From NCBI GenBank assembly GCA_916610825.1, contig OU744454.1:8744922-8808921 (forward strand): a stretch of DNA of 64,000 bases, read 5' to 3'. This document shows, piece by piece, positions 29,961-41,215 of the stretch. The position numbers and the translations under genes were made by a program. Within the stretch, counting starts at the first letter, position 1; every line of letters starts with the position of its first letter. The DNA is from Haliclystus octoradiatus. Lineage: Eukaryota > Cnidaria > Staurozoa > Stauromedusae > Haliclystidae. The notes beneath the pieces are model-generated. The model was given only the letters and a program-made list of their open reading frames with translations. It made no database searches and was not told the origin of the DNA.

Positions 29961-30172
29961 CAAGGCCTTTATAACTACTATTGACGCATGCCTGTTGAAA
30001 ATAGCGTGTATCGAAGTTCATTGATTTTCATTGAATTCGAATTGAATTGCCAATGAGATCAATAACACCACAAACAGCTTATCAGTGTTCTTCGCGTCTT
30101 TTATTTACTATTCACTCATGAAAGACATATTGTTATTAATTATAAAATGCGAACAGTTATATTAACGATTAA

Positions 30173-30730
30173 ATGGGGAATAAAATTTCACGGATATTCC
30201 GTGTCCTCTTCGGTCATACGGAGTGTCGGGTTCTTATGGTTGGGCTTGACGGAGCAGGAAAAACAACCATTTTGTATCATTTTAAATTAGAGGAATTAGT
30301 AACAACAATACCAACTATAGGATTTAATGTCGAAACAGTTCAATATAAAAGAATGAATTTCACAGTTTGGGATATCGGTGGTCAAGATAAAATTAGAGCT
30401 TTGTGGAGGTTATACTATCAAGAGACAAATGCTATAGTATATGTCATTGATTGCAATGATCGAGAAAGGGCAAAAGAAGCAAAACTTGAGCTTTATAGTT
30501 TACTTAAAGAACCGGAACTAGATTCAGCAGCTCTATTAGTGCTTGCTAACAAAGTTGATTTACCAAATGTTATGAGTACTGCAGAAATAACTGAAACATT
30601 AGGTCTGCTTACATTAAGTAATCGTAAATGGTATATTCAAGCCACAAGTGCATTGACAGGAATGGGTTTATATGAAGGACTCGATTGGGTATCACAGCAA
30701 ATAAAGCGAGGCAATAGAAATGCAATTTGA
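30173..30730 (+). CDS. ARF-family small GTPase, intronless
   Basis: 185 residues; canonical ARFs have about 181. [14 protein letters not shown] at the N-terminus has Gly2 for myristoylation and an amphipathic helix. G1 is GLDGAGKTT (residues 24-32), switch I carries [12 protein letters not shown] (Thr48), G3 is [10 protein letters not shown] (Asp67, Gln71) and switch II WRLYYQ. G4 is NKVD (126-129) where ARFs usually have NKQD. G5 reads ATSALTG rather than CATSG. ARFs recruit coats and lipid-modifying enzymes to Golgi and endosomal membranes. The complete uninterrupted frame plus divergence at otherwise near-invariant sites suggests an old retrocopy or a fast-evolving ARF paralogue. All nucleotide-binding residues I can check remain compatible with function. 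Confidence 0.93.
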   Translation: MGNKISRIFRVLFGHTECRVLMVGLDGAGKTTILYHFKLEELVTTIPTIGFNVETVQYKRMNFTVWDIGGQDKIRALWRLYYQETNAIVYVIDCNDRERAKEAKLELYSLLKEPELDSAALLVLANKVDLPNVMSTAEITETLGLLTLSNRKWYIQATSALTGMGLYEGLDWVSQQIKRGNRNAI

Positions 30731-32612
30731 AGAAAATGAACGAGAGAGATAAATTCTGTAGGAAATAGTATATTATACTCATTAATAGAACGTTAATTAT
30801 AATCACCAATAGCCATTTGTTATAGTAGACAATATATCATTATTAGTATTATAGACAATTGTTAGCTAATTAGATTTACATACAGGTAGCTTTGAACATA
30901 TAACTTCTTACTTTTCTAATATTGCTGATTCTACTATGAGTACTAATAACATTCTGTCTGATGATTTGTGTCCTGCGTGTAGATCAACATCTTAACAAAT
31001 TCTCTACAATTGGGATCAATAATTCGATTCGATCTATCATCATTCTTATTATAACATCGATCAGGACATTAGTTTATTAGTTTAGATCAGTTTATATAAT
31101 GGGGAACTATATAAACTATGGTCAGGATTGAGATCAATCTGGGATCTATATCTGCAGCAGCAAATATATTAGATCATCATTTATAAGGTCTGCATGATGA
31201 ATTGATTGATTGATGAAGACGCTGCCTAAAGAACCAATTTTTTGTTATAAACGTAAGATAAATGATCAATCACGCAATTTATACAATTACAAAGCAGACA
31301 ATCGAAATCGATTTGTCAGTACAAGATGAGAGTTTATATTGTATATTAATTACCACTATAATTTCTATGGATTTGTGAAAGTTAATACTATTATCACGAT
31401 CAGTGACTATAATTATCCCAGATAGATCCTCAGAGAGATCTTTATAAAATAATTATAATTGATAAATTGCCTGATGATCGCTTAATAGAATAATTAATTT
31501 ACATACATTAGTTTCAAGACATTAATTTTAAGACATTAATAGTACGTTAATAATACAACTGTTATGCAAATAAGTTTCCCTTAATCAATGATTGGCAGAC
31601 GTCTATGGTGCCGATATCGTATTATTATCATGCATGAAAATGATGAAATATGTAATATCCTGGCAGTTGCTGTGAGAGCCAATCGAGAGTGTAGATGTTT
31701 GAGAATGAACAACATCTCATTCGTTGCTCTACTGCGTATTCTTTCTCGTAATGTTTCATTCACTAAATATATTTACTCAATTATAAGTCGGCCTATTTGC
31801 TGACGCATACGTAATTACTTTCATATTCCACTGCATTTTGTTTGATTTGATTTGATACTTACTTTTAGGATCTAATTTTTTTTAAAAAAATGACAAATCG
31901 AAAAAGCTTATTTTCCTGGGAAGAATATTTTTTTCGATACATGTAATACTATTTCTTCAGTTAACTTGTCTTTTTCCATCAGGGTAAAACCCTTTTGCAA
32001 ATCAATGCAGCACGGACTGCAAATTGCAGCATATTTTCATTATTCAGTAGGTATATGACTTATCTGACCAGTGACCACCCATGAAACACATCGAATATTT
32101 GATAATGCCGTCATTATTTGATAGACATTTCTGATTTTTTACACAGTGCAAATATCATAAAACATGTATGCACCCTTATTTCACGAATTGTAGTTATTGT
32201 GAGCATTTCGTATTCATAAATTGGAATACAACATAATGCAGGGTTGACATGCTACTAGAGTACTGTAAACAAAATGTTGAACTTCAATTGCAGGGATTAC
32301 AATAACGAGTTTCAAGTGTGTGTGTTTTGGATGATTTTACCATTTAGCCGATTTCATTATTTTGTAATCTCCGCAAATAATCCCAAAAGAATCACTCATT
32401 TATAAATCTCACAATCAAAACATTATTTCATAATTTGTAACACCATAAAACATTGAAAATGCAATTGATGTACTATATATGTATTTTGCATAATATTGTA
32501 CTTTGTTTAATAGTTTGACACACAACGCAACCTTTTGAAAAACTCCTGGAATAATTATTGACGTGTTCAAAATATAAATGAATCGGATAGAGTAATTTAT
32601 GTATAATTTTAC
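30731..32612. other. AT-rich intergenic stretch, no gene recognised
   Basis: Mostly AT-rich with repeated GATC/ATCAT motifs. The open frames at 31581-31803 occur on both strands over the same bases and have no motif. Confidence 0.5.
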
Positions 32613-32718
32613 CTTCACATGATGATCTAATAGACTTTGCATCGATCAAAGATAAACCACTAATAAAAATAAATGTTAAAAAATATACACGTCCTATAAT
32701 CCTCATACGTAGCTTCAT
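32613..32718 (-). CDS. Candidate first exon encoding a signal peptide
   Basis: The minus-strand ATG at 32718 begins MKLRMRIIGRVYFLTFIF, continuing ISGLSLIDAKSIRSSCEG up to the donor GAAG|GTAAAA at 32612. A basic start, a hydrophobic core of about 13 residues and a small-residue cleavage region are typical of secretory signal peptides. The exon ends with one base over. No following exon was identified to the left, so the product is unknown; a chance frame cannot be excluded. Confidence 0.45.
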
Positions 32719-33028
32719 GATGATTACTGCGAACTACTTCCACCTGCCCTCGTAGACGCGTGATCCTAATAATTAACTGATAAGCATTTCGTTGTCAAGG
32801 TAGCGAGCATGTGCGTTCTGGAATTTAAATGGACCTGCAGCGACGGGTGGTTTTGTATCCCCTAGATCGTTGGGATTAGGGGCTATATGAATGAGGACAA
32901 TTCTTTTGAATACTAGAGAATCCAAGAGGAAATTGAAAGCTCATTATACTATTTATAGTAGTATAACGAAAGGTTAAGAACGAAATATGCCTTGCTTTGC
33001 CTTGCTTGTAACTCCAAGTTTCACGTTA

Positions 33029-33241
33029 TTAAAGTGTATATCCCGAAAATTGGGAGATTGCTTCTTTAGATAGAAAAAATTTTTCTATTAGTACATGTTC
33101 TTCTAGTGCTTTTACTTTGTGTGAGCATTTTGCTTTCAAAAATGCAGCCAAAGTTGCAATTTTGTGTCTCATTCTTTTCCCTCCAACAGGAACCCGCTGA
33201 TATTCCACAAGAGAGTTTACACCGGAAAAAACACTAAACAT
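33029..33241 (-). pseudogene. Coding-like fragment homologous to 19506-19702
   Basis: An uninterrupted frame of 70 codons: VEYQRVPVGGKRMRHK, LAAFLKAKCSHKVKALEEHV, then EAISQFSGYTL and stop. It shares the same C-terminus with the plus-strand fragment beside the PLE. Conservation of the reading frame between the two copies implies it was once protein coding. Family unrecognised. Confidence 0.55.
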
Positions 33242-33515
33242 GTTACTTATTTGCCTCTAAATAAAAAACGGCCCAACCGAGTGAAATCTGCTTTCAGAAT
33301 GATGTTTATGATGTTCAGCTCAAGGATAGAGGAAAAGATAGATCTTTAAGATATATGAGCCTCTAAAGTCAAAAGTTTTTAGTTTTGTATTTTTCTCACT
33401 CAAAGTGCTCATGCGATTAACACCTCTTTGCGAATTCTTCTAACTTATATCACTTAACCTGGATCTTGAATATTGATCAATTATAGCTCTAAAACTTCAG
33501 CTGAACATCAGCGGA

Positions 33516-34679
33516 GTTTTATCATCGATTTCTTTATTTTCCTCATTAAACTTATCCGTACAAAAGCCGATATTCTTTACTAATAAACACGTATAATTTA
33601 ATCCAAACACATTGATGGTTTATAGCTATAATTGGTAGGTAATACTTCATGCAAAGATGCATCAGTATATTACCTTGCTATAGTGCACAAAAGATCGTAT
33701 CTTTACGGGTTTTATCATCGACTTCTTTATTTTCCTCATTAAACTTATCGGTACAAAAGCCGAAATTCTTTACTAATAAACACGTATAATTTAATCCAAA
33801 CACATTGATGGTTAATAACTATAATTGGTAGGTATACTTCATGTAAAGATGCATCAGTATAATACCTTGCTATAGTGCATAAAAGTTTGCTGGTACCTTT
33901 ACGGATTTTATCATCGACTTCTTAATTTTCCTCATTAAACTTATCGGTACAAAAGCCGATATTCTTTACTAGTAAACACGTATAGTTTAATCAAAACACA
34001 TTGATGATTAATAACTATAATTGGTAGGTATACTTCATGTAAAGGTGCATCAGTATATTACCTTGCTATAGTGCACAAAAGATCGTATCTTTACGGGTTT
34101 TATCATCGACTTCTTAATTTTCCTCATTAAACTTATCGGTACAAAAGCCGATATTCTTTACTAATAAACACGTATAATTTAATCCAAACACATTGATGAT
34201 TAATAACTATAATTGGTAGGTATACTTCATGTAAATATGCATCAGTATATCACCTTGCTATAGTGCACAAAAGATCGTATCTTTACGGGTTTTATCATCG
34301 ACTTCTTAATTTTCCTTATTATTAAACTTATCGGTACAAAAGCCGAAATTCTTTACTAATAAACACGTATAATTTAATCCAAACACATTGATGGTTAATA
34401 ACTATAATTGGTAATTGACTAATTCATTTTCTTCATTAAACTTATCGGTTGCCTATCAGGATTTTGTTACTACAGAACACATGTAATTTACCCCGATTTT
34501 AATCAAAACAAGTCATTTCGAAATAACTATAATTGGTAGCTTATACTTCACACAAAGGTGTATCAGTATCATACCTTGCTATAGTGCACAAAAGTTTGAC
34601 AGCTTTTATCATCGACTCATTCATTTTCTTCATAATTAAACTTCTCGGTTGCCTATCAGGATTTTTTTACTACTGAACT
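33516..34679 (+). repeat. ~193-bp satellite, about six copies
   Basis: Units begin with TTTTATCATCGA at 33517, 33710, 33906, 34098, 34290 and 34603 (spacings 193, 196, 192 and 192, then a degenerate stretch around 34416). Each has the blocks TTAAACTTATCGGTACAAAA, AACACGTATAATTTAATCC and TACCTTGCTATAGTGCA. The last two units are more diverged and the array is cut by the LTR at 34680. Confidence 0.9.
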
Positions 34680-34832
34680 TGTAGTAGATTGATTTACCTC
34701 GATAACTTCGTTTGTATTGATATAAATAGCTTAACTGTAGATATTGTGATGAAACTCTTACAAACTGAACTCAAGAACAGTAGTGTTGTCTTCAATCATA
34801 TCTGTCATTTACAATTTAATATGATCACTACA
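34680..34832 (+). repeat. 5' LTR of a Ty3/gypsy-like retrotransposon
   Basis: Begins TGTAGTAGATTGAT and matches 40899-41022 (shared TTTGTATTGATATAAATAGC and AACTGAACTCAAGAACA). The TATAAATAG inside may be the promoter TATA element. The right edge was set by the adjacent primer-binding-site-like TGGTGACCCCG at 34835. Confidence 0.7.
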
Positions 34833-34834
34833 AA

Positions 34835-34852
34835 TGGTGACCCCGCACAACC
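34835..34852 (+). promoter_or_regulatory. tRNA primer-binding site (candidate)
   Basis: TGGTGACCCCGCACA begins two to three bases after the 5' LTR. TGG at its start would pair with the CCA end of a tRNA. The tRNA species was not identified. Confidence 0.55.
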
Positions 34853-34984
34853 ACGTACATCCAATGAAAGGTCTCCTGGAGTCATCAACAACCAGCAGCC
34901 ACAACCAACAATGGTTAATACCAACGTACAGCGTTTAACATAAAATTACCGCCTTTCCTACGCCTCAACATCCAATTCTGGTTA

Positions 34985-35743
34985 ATGCAACTGAATTGCA
35001 TTGTTAATGCGAAAGGAAATACGACAGAAATGGAAAGATTCCATGTTATAGTGCCGGAGCTGCCAGCAGACCTTGATCCTTTGGTGGTTAGCCATGATTT
35101 GTTCAATGCTGTCAACCCGTATACTGTATTAAAGCATCGCTTATTACAGATGTTAAAGAAATCTCAACAAGAAGTCATGCAAGAAGCTTTCAGCAACTCG
35201 TCTTTTATAGGACTAAAACCATCGGTATGTGCTATGAAAATTAGACAATTATTTGAGGATTCGGGCATCACGGCCACGGCTCATCTAGTGCGTAATAGAC
35301 TATTATAGGCCCTTCCCCTTAATGTTAAAACACTACTAACAGGCCATTCATATTTACCTCTACCACAATTTTTAACAATTGCTGATAATCTATGGAGTAT
35401 GCTAGGACTGAATGCAGTCAACATGATTGATCTAAATCCGGACCCCCCACAATTTCATCAACCGGTGTCGGCTGTGTCTCGATCGGAGTCTGTTCCCTCT
35501 CACGCCGTGGGTCCAGACGATCAATATTATGTTATTAGAAGTTATTCACCAAAACAAAAATCTAAAATATGTAGATCTCACATTTTTTATGCTGCAAACG
35601 CACGCCATTGTAGACCATGGTGCCAATGGCCTGGCACAAAACCAACACAAATTTTATCTTCTAACCAACACACTCCAACTTCTTCACGTTCATCTTCTCC
35701 GGGCCCTGTTCAAGTCATATCGGAAAAGAGTAAATCATGTTGA
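34985..35743 (+). pseudogene. LTR retrotransposon gag
   Basis: A single frame broken by one TAG (35306-35308). N-terminal capsid-like segment: FHVIVPELPADLDPL and LLQMLKKSQQEVMQ. Near the C-terminus a zinc-knuckle-like CRSHIFYAANARHCRPWCQW with C-x3-H and CxxxC spacing, similar to gag ends of several invertebrate Ty3/gypsy lineages. A proline/serine-rich tail follows. Frame shifts to protease after 35743. Confidence 0.75.
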
Positions 35744-35775
35744 ATGCGTGACGCATATATCAGCATGGCTATTCT

Positions 35776-36027
35776 ATGTACGTCACTGTAATTTTGCCGT
35801 CCATGCCTGCTGCTGCATTTTTAGTTGATACCGGCTCAGCTGTGTCAGTTTTACCAACTCCCTTTATTTCAAAATACAATTTAGTTACAAAACCTTCTAC
35901 ATTATCATTATGTTCTGCTTCGGGAAAGAGCATTTCAGTCGTAGGTGAAATCACCACTACTTTACCACGATTACGTCGCTCATTCCACATACATTTGTTT
36001 TTGCTCATGTTACTCAACAAATTTTAA
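35776..36027 (+). pseudogene. LTR retrotransposon aspartic protease
   Basis: AAAFLVDTGSAVSVLPTPF carries the D-T-G active-site motif of retroelement pepsin-like proteases, followed by LCSASGKSISVVGE. The frame ends early relative to RT, with disrupted sequence between 36028 and 36207. Confidence 0.8.
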
Positions 36028-36207
36028 ATATTGATTTTTTAACCTTGATTTTGCTATTCGTAAATTACTTGATCCCACAACGTCAATTTCTACCTCACTT
36101 AAATCGTGTTCCACTATTTTTGATTCTGTAAAATTACCATTTCCGCTCATGATGTCAAGCACCGCATTGAAACAACAGGCGATCCTGTATTTTGTCAACC
36201 CCGTCGT

Positions 36208-36762
36208 TTGCACCCTAGTAACTTGGCTGCAGCAAAAACTGATTTCGATATTTTACTAAAAGCAGGGATTATTACACCATCTACATCACCCTGGGCTAGT
36301 CCCTTCTTCGTACCAAAATCCGATTCGGGAATATTTCGCCATGTTGACGATTATCAAACTTTAAACAGGATTACTAAGCCCGATCGCTATCCACTTCCTG
36401 ACATTCAATCTTTCAATAATGAACTATTTGGCTCCAAAATATTTTCTCATCTTGATTTATCTAAGGCTTACCACCAAATACCTATACGCCCTGAAGATAT
36501 CGAAAAGACTACAATCACTACTCCTTTCGGTGCCTCTGCTTACAAAACAATTCCATTTGGTCTAAAAAATAGCGCAGCCACATTTTCTCGCTTTATCAAT
36601 TCTGTGCTACAGTACATTCACTCCCTTGCTTTGCCTTCATAGACGATATTCTTATCTACGGTTTTACCCAAGCGGAACACGATGAACGACTTACGAAAGT
36701 CCCTGATCGTTTAGTTGAATATGGACTTCGTCTAAATCTCAATAAATGTTTATTTTCCATTC
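36208..36762 (+). pseudogene. LTR retrotransposon reverse transcriptase, N-terminal part
   Basis: LLKAGIITPSTSPWASPFF, HVDDYQTLNRIT, FSHLDLSKAYHQIPI (motif A) and IPFGLKNSAATFSRFIN (motif B) are standard Ty3/gypsy RT blocks. The YxDD-type motif C (FIDD) is present just after a frameshift near 36630. VDDYQ replaces the usual VDYR. The frame continues to NKCLFSIPS, where the DNA transposon interrupts it. Confidence 0.92.
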
Positions 36763-36768
36763 CTTCAG

Positions 36769-38684
36769 TATGGTGGCCCATCGTTGCCATAGCGTTTTTT
36801 TTTCTAAAAACTTTTTACGCCATGGCTTATTGTTGCCATAGTAAAAAAATTACCACATGGCCCATTGTTGCCATAGTAAAAAAATTTACCACGTGGCTCA
36901 TCGTTGCCATAGTATAATATTTTTACACCATGGCCCATCGTTGCCATAGTAAATTTTAATATTCAAGTAGTAAATTAGTAAATTAAAGTAAACCATATCA
37001 TAGCCATGGTCTAATATACTATGGCTATGATATGGTATATTTTGCTATACAATGAAAATGATGTATACACTTACGATCACTATAATTATCGGGAGTCAAA
37101 GATTAATATGTAATTGTAATTCTCGGGAGAGTTCTGAAATCATCGTCATCAATCATCATTATCTTATGTTCGGCAAATTCACGTTTGGATTTGGATATGT
37201 CCAACCTAAATATTTCAATAGTCTAGTTTCAATTATGTTGTTTCACAGGAAATAATAATTCACATATACTTATGTCTTTTCAACAGGTCTAGGTCTAGCT
37301 ATGACAGACTGTTAAAACAGTAGGGTGGAACTCCAGCAACGCTTGTCAATATATCAATTTTAAGATAATAAGTTCTTTCAAACAATATGCCATTAATTAT
37401 CATCATCATCATTTACTCATTTATTATAAACCTTTATTCATGAGACTATGATGAGACATACATTATCACAAATGTTCAATGAGTGAAAAAAAAGTAATTC
37501 ATCAGAAATGCTTCTAGGTTCTAAGGTGCTCGTTCAGCAAGTCCTTCTTTGTAAACAAGAACACTTGGTACATTAAGTCCATGCACTTGACGTATTTTCA
37601 GATGCCCTGTAGCCGAGAAGTTTTCCTGGTCCATCAATTTCATTTTTGACCACTTCTCGAACTTGATTGACAGTAACCTCCTTGTTCACATAATTAATCC
37701 CAAAGTATTGTAAGCGACGATCCATGCTCCTTAGACTCCAAGTTCTCCAAATTCTGATCCGAAAGCCAGGATGAATTACGGCAACGTGGTTTACTTGTAG
37801 ACATGCTTATTAAAAATTTGAAATACGGTCTGATTATATCGTGTTTAAGTGTGATTTCTGAATAATTGTTCTGGATTTGTAATTTGCATCATCAATTTTT
37901 GTTGTTGTTTTTCTATCAATATTCAAAAGCCTGTACAGGAGAATACAAAGAACCCCACAGTTTCAGCCCCGGTTTAAGCTATATAATGGCCCTAGAATGA
38001 CATGCGATAACATATACTATAGAAATGTCAAATTTGTGGGGTTAACTCTGGAGTAACGAGACGGTACTTTGATATCTTTGATTAATCTTCAATAAGGCTA
38101 ATTTCATTACTTGATTTGTTATGAAAGTTTGTAAATTTCTGCTAATGCTATAATGCAAACTGCTTGAAACAGTTATTATTTGTGGAAAATATTGATATAT
38201 TGGTAAGCAGCTGTTGGAGCTATAGCCTACCCTACTGTCTAACAGTGTATCAAGTAGCAACTTGTACGAAAAATTAAACGTCCGAACTCGATCGCTAATG
38301 AATCAATAATAAAGTAAAGATTCATTCTGGGCTAGAATTCTGGGCCTTTATGCTGTCTTTGTCTTATTTTTCGAGTTGTTTGCAACATTGTGGAATATAT
38401 TGTTGTTGGCTATATCGCAATATATATATAAATATTGCTATATCCAATGGCTATAAAATAAGATTTCGGAAAATAAAATTTAATGAAAAAGTAAAAAAAA
38501 TTACTATGGCAACGATGGGCCATCGTGTAAAAAGATTTAGTATGGCAACGATGGGTCATGGTGTAAAAATATTATACTATGGCAACGATGGGCCACGTGG
38601 TAAATTGTCTTTACTATGGCAACAATGGGCAATGGCGTAAAATTTTTTTACAAAAAAACGCTATGGCAACGATGGGCCACCATA
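36769..38684 (-). mobile_element. IS3EU-like DNA transposon, deletion derivative
   Basis: 1916 bp, flanked by the direct repeat CTTCAG (36763-36768 and 38685-38690). Inverted ends start TATGGTGGCCCATCGTTGCC. Both ends carry four to five iterations of an ATGGCAACGATGGGCCA-type motif separated by A/T-rich spacers. A broken transposase-like remnant lies inside on the minus strand. Six-base duplications and TA-starting ends are the published hallmarks of the IS3EU superfamily as I remember them. Removing the element and one repeat restores continuous RT sequence. Confidence 0.8.
37522..37810 (-). pseudogene. Integrase-like transposase remnant
   Basis: On the minus strand: RSMDRRLQYFGINYVNKEV, VNQVREVVKNEIDGPGKLLG and, after a one-base shift, RQVHGLNVPSVLVY ending LAERAP. 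This resembles the N-terminal HTH-like part of a family of integrase-core proteins common in fish and cnidarian genomes. The DDE catalytic core is absent, so the copy cannot mobilise itself. Confidence 0.6.
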
Positions 38685-38690
38685 CTTCAG

Positions 38691-38856
38691 TAGATTTTCT
38701 TGTCTATCGAGTTACTGCTCATGGTATTACACCCAAGGAGCAATCCAAAGATAATTTGTTAATGCTTCCATCTCCAGTTGACTATCCTGCTCTTCGTAGA
38801 GCTCTTGGAATGCTTGTGGTTTCTACCGCCGTTTTATTCCAGATTAAGCTATAGTA
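38691..38856 (+). pseudogene. LTR retrotransposon reverse transcriptase, C-terminal part
   Basis: Continues the RT frame after the nested element: FLVYRVTAHGITPKEQ, then PSPVDYPALRRALGML, the usual thumb/connection sequence before RNase H. Confidence 0.85.
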
Positions 38857-38865
38857 ATTAATCCT

Positions 38866-39400
38866 TTGCAAGACCTATCAAACGCAACACAACCGCGATC
38901 CGCAAATGAATGCCGTGACCGTAACGTTGCACCTTTTATTTGGCAAGCTTGTCATCAAACATCTTTTGATGAGCTAAAATATGCAATCAATCACGCCGTA
39001 ACACTTGCCCATCCAGATCCTTCCATTTGTAAATATACAATTACCACTGACGCCTCTAACTTTGCCATTGCTGCTGTTCTATACGAGGAAAACGGCCAGT
39101 CAGCACCCCTTAGTTTCTTTTCACGTAAATTATCATCGGCTGAAAGAAATTATTCCACATTTGAGAGTGAGTTTTTAGCTATCTAGCTATGCAGCAGTGA
39201 GATGTTTTCGTCCAATTGTAGAGAATACAGCTCTAACAATATTTACTGACTACAAGCCGATATGTGCTGCCTGGAAATCTCGTTCTTCCCATACTAGAAG
39301 TCCACGTCAAGAACGTTATTTTAGCTATCTTTCTGAATTTGTCAATGATGTCATTCATATTCGTGGTCTTTCTAATGTTGTCGCCGATGATAATTGAATC
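38866..39400 (+). pseudogene. LTR retrotransposon RNase H
   Basis: ITTDASNFAIAAVLYEEN (first catalytic Asp region), PLSFFSRKLSSAERNYSTFE (catalytic Glu region), LAI, then after a frameshift FTDYKPICAAW and FVNDVIHIRGLSNVVADD. The order fits Ty3/gypsy RNase H. One nonsense codon at 39184 and frame changes break it. Confidence 0.88.
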
Positions 39401-39499
39401 ATCTACCGCTGATTTAAACTCAAGCGATGTTGCTAGTGTTTCTTTTAATCTTATTAGTTTAGCTGATGTCATTTCATCTCAGTCAAGAGAAGCGTTTGA

Positions 39500-40714
39500 T
39501 ACTTCTGATCTTAGCTTAGTAGAATTTTTAGAAGGATCTGCATGGTGCGAGGTATCTACACCACTACCATGCCCTTTTGTACCACTATCTTTGCGTCGTA
39601 CCGTTTTCGACTCTTTACATAATCTAGGTCACAACGGTCACTCATCAACCTTTCGATTAATTAGTGATATATTTTACTGGCCCAAAATGAGGAAGAAAAT
39701 TGATATGTGGGTACAACAATGTCATTCATGTCAGCAACACAAAATCTACCGACACACAATTAGTCCTAGTTTACCATATAACCTTCCTTCTGACCGCTTG
39801 CAAACTGTTCACATGGATATCGTCCATGTTCCTCCTTCCACTACTTCTCTCTCACACTCACATTACCTCTCCATGTCGTTAACTTTTAACAATTATTGAT
39901 CGCTGTATGGGCTGGGTGGAGGTTATACCGATCCCGGACGAGACAGCCCCCACTGTAGCTGATGCCTTTGTTAGGGAGTGGATTGCAAGACATTCTGCTC
40001 CATTGTACGCAGTCACAGATTGTGGCTCCAATTTCGATTGTGAATTGATGCGTGAGGTAGGGAAACTGATAGGCTATTGAAAATTGAGGACTACTTCCTA
40101 TCACCTCCAAACTAACGGGTTAATCGAACGTATTGCATAGGACCCTTAAGTCTATTTTACGCACTGCAGATAAGTCGTGGTATGATGCCTTACCCTCTGC
40201 ACTTTTGGCACTCCGTATATGGCCTTCAGATGAACTATTAACAGGCTTGAAAACATTGGTACCACGTCCCTGTATCGACAATCAAAAGTTATTATCTTCT
40301 CATCATCTATTAACAACACTACAGGAACATTTAAAGACAGTTCGCTTTCAACCACCAGCTAAGAAACGAGAACTTTCAATCTTCATTCCGCCAAACTTGA
40401 GAACTTGTAAAAGAGTATGGATAAGAGTGGATCGCCCAAAACTTCCACTTGAAGCATCCTATACTGGACTGTATGATGTTGTCTCTCGTTCAGACAAAGT
40501 ATTTAAAATAAAACGTGGAAATAAAGAAGACACAGTTGCTATTGATCGATTAAAACCTGTAATTGAAGAACCTGTTACACAACCAGCATCTATCATTCCA
40601 TCTATTAATAACGAACAATTACCCACTACAGCTGACAATGTGCGTATAACACGTCTGGTCGTAAAATTTCGTTTAACCCAAAGCCTAATTACTTTTGCTA
40701 TTAAGATTTTATAA
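39500..40714 (+). pseudogene. LTR retrotransposon integrase
   Basis: An H2C2 zinc domain (LHNLGHNGHSSTFRL ... CHSCQQHK), a core with DIVHVPPS and VTDCGSNFDCELM carrying Asp residues, then TNGLIERI with the Glu, followed by a GPY/F-like C-terminal module (LYDVVSRSDKVFKIKRGN, AIDRLKPV). Stops at 39897 and about 40078 and a frameshift disrupt it. The last frame runs 40133-40714. Confidence 0.88.
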
Positions 40715-40841
40715 TAGAATATTTTTACTCTCCATCGGGCTTTTCATAAAACAAATAAATTAATAATATTAATTTAATAAGTAAAATACATTACACCATA
40801 AGATAATTTAGTTATAATGATTAGCTTCCAATATTTACCTG
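40657..40841 (+). repeat. 3' UTR segment duplicated at 41036-41216
   Basis: CTGGTCGTAAAATTTC through GATTAGCTTCCAATATTT occurs before the 3' LTR and again after it, diverged by indels. This suggests a tandem or recombinant element (tail - LTR - tail). Confidence 0.7.
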
Positions 40842-40898
40842 TAATTTTACGACATATTTCATGAAAATTCCCTTGGACTTCGTCTGGGGGGGGCCTCT

Positions 40899-41022
40899 GT
40901 AGTAGATTGATCTATCTCGAGTTCATATAACCTCATTTGTATTGATATAAATAGCCTAACATTAGATATTGTGATTAGACTCTAACAAACTGAACTCAAG
41001 AACATTAGTGTTGTCTTCTTAG
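40899..41022 (+). repeat. 3' LTR, truncated
   Basis: Starts TGTAGTAGATTGAT right after the G-tract and matches 34680-34803 with about a dozen differences and small indels. It lacks the last ~30 bp present in the 5' LTR. Confidence 0.75.
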
Positions 41023-41215
41023 ACTGGTCGTAAAATTTACTACACGTTCTGGTCGTAAAATTTCCCAAAGCCCAATAACTCTACTATTAAGATTTTAAAA
41101 TAAAATATTTTTACTTTTCATATAATGAATAAATAACTAAGTAAATAATAAATAAATAAGGAAAATACATTACACATTACAATAATTTAGTTATAATAAT
41201 TAGCTTCCAATATTT

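Larger units (their letters stand above)
34680..41022 (+). mobile_element. Degraded Ty3/gypsy-like LTR retrotransposon with nested DNA transposon
   Basis: Order: LTR, primer-binding site, gag, protease, RT, (DNA transposon 36769-38684), end of RT, RNase H, integrase, polypurine tract (eight G at 40886-40893), 3' LTR. Domain order PR-RT-RH-IN is that of Ty3/gypsy elements. Several stops and frameshifts make it inactive. The 3' LTR is shortened after GTGTTGTCTTC. Confidence 0.88.

Noticed and set aside
31581-31803. Overlapping frames on both strands
   Set aside because: Both are open over the same bases with no motif, so neither can be preferred.
34680-41022. Endogenous retrovirus
   Set aside because: No envelope-like frame was seen after integrase; the domain order and GPY/F-like end fit an ordinary Ty3/gypsy retrotransposon.
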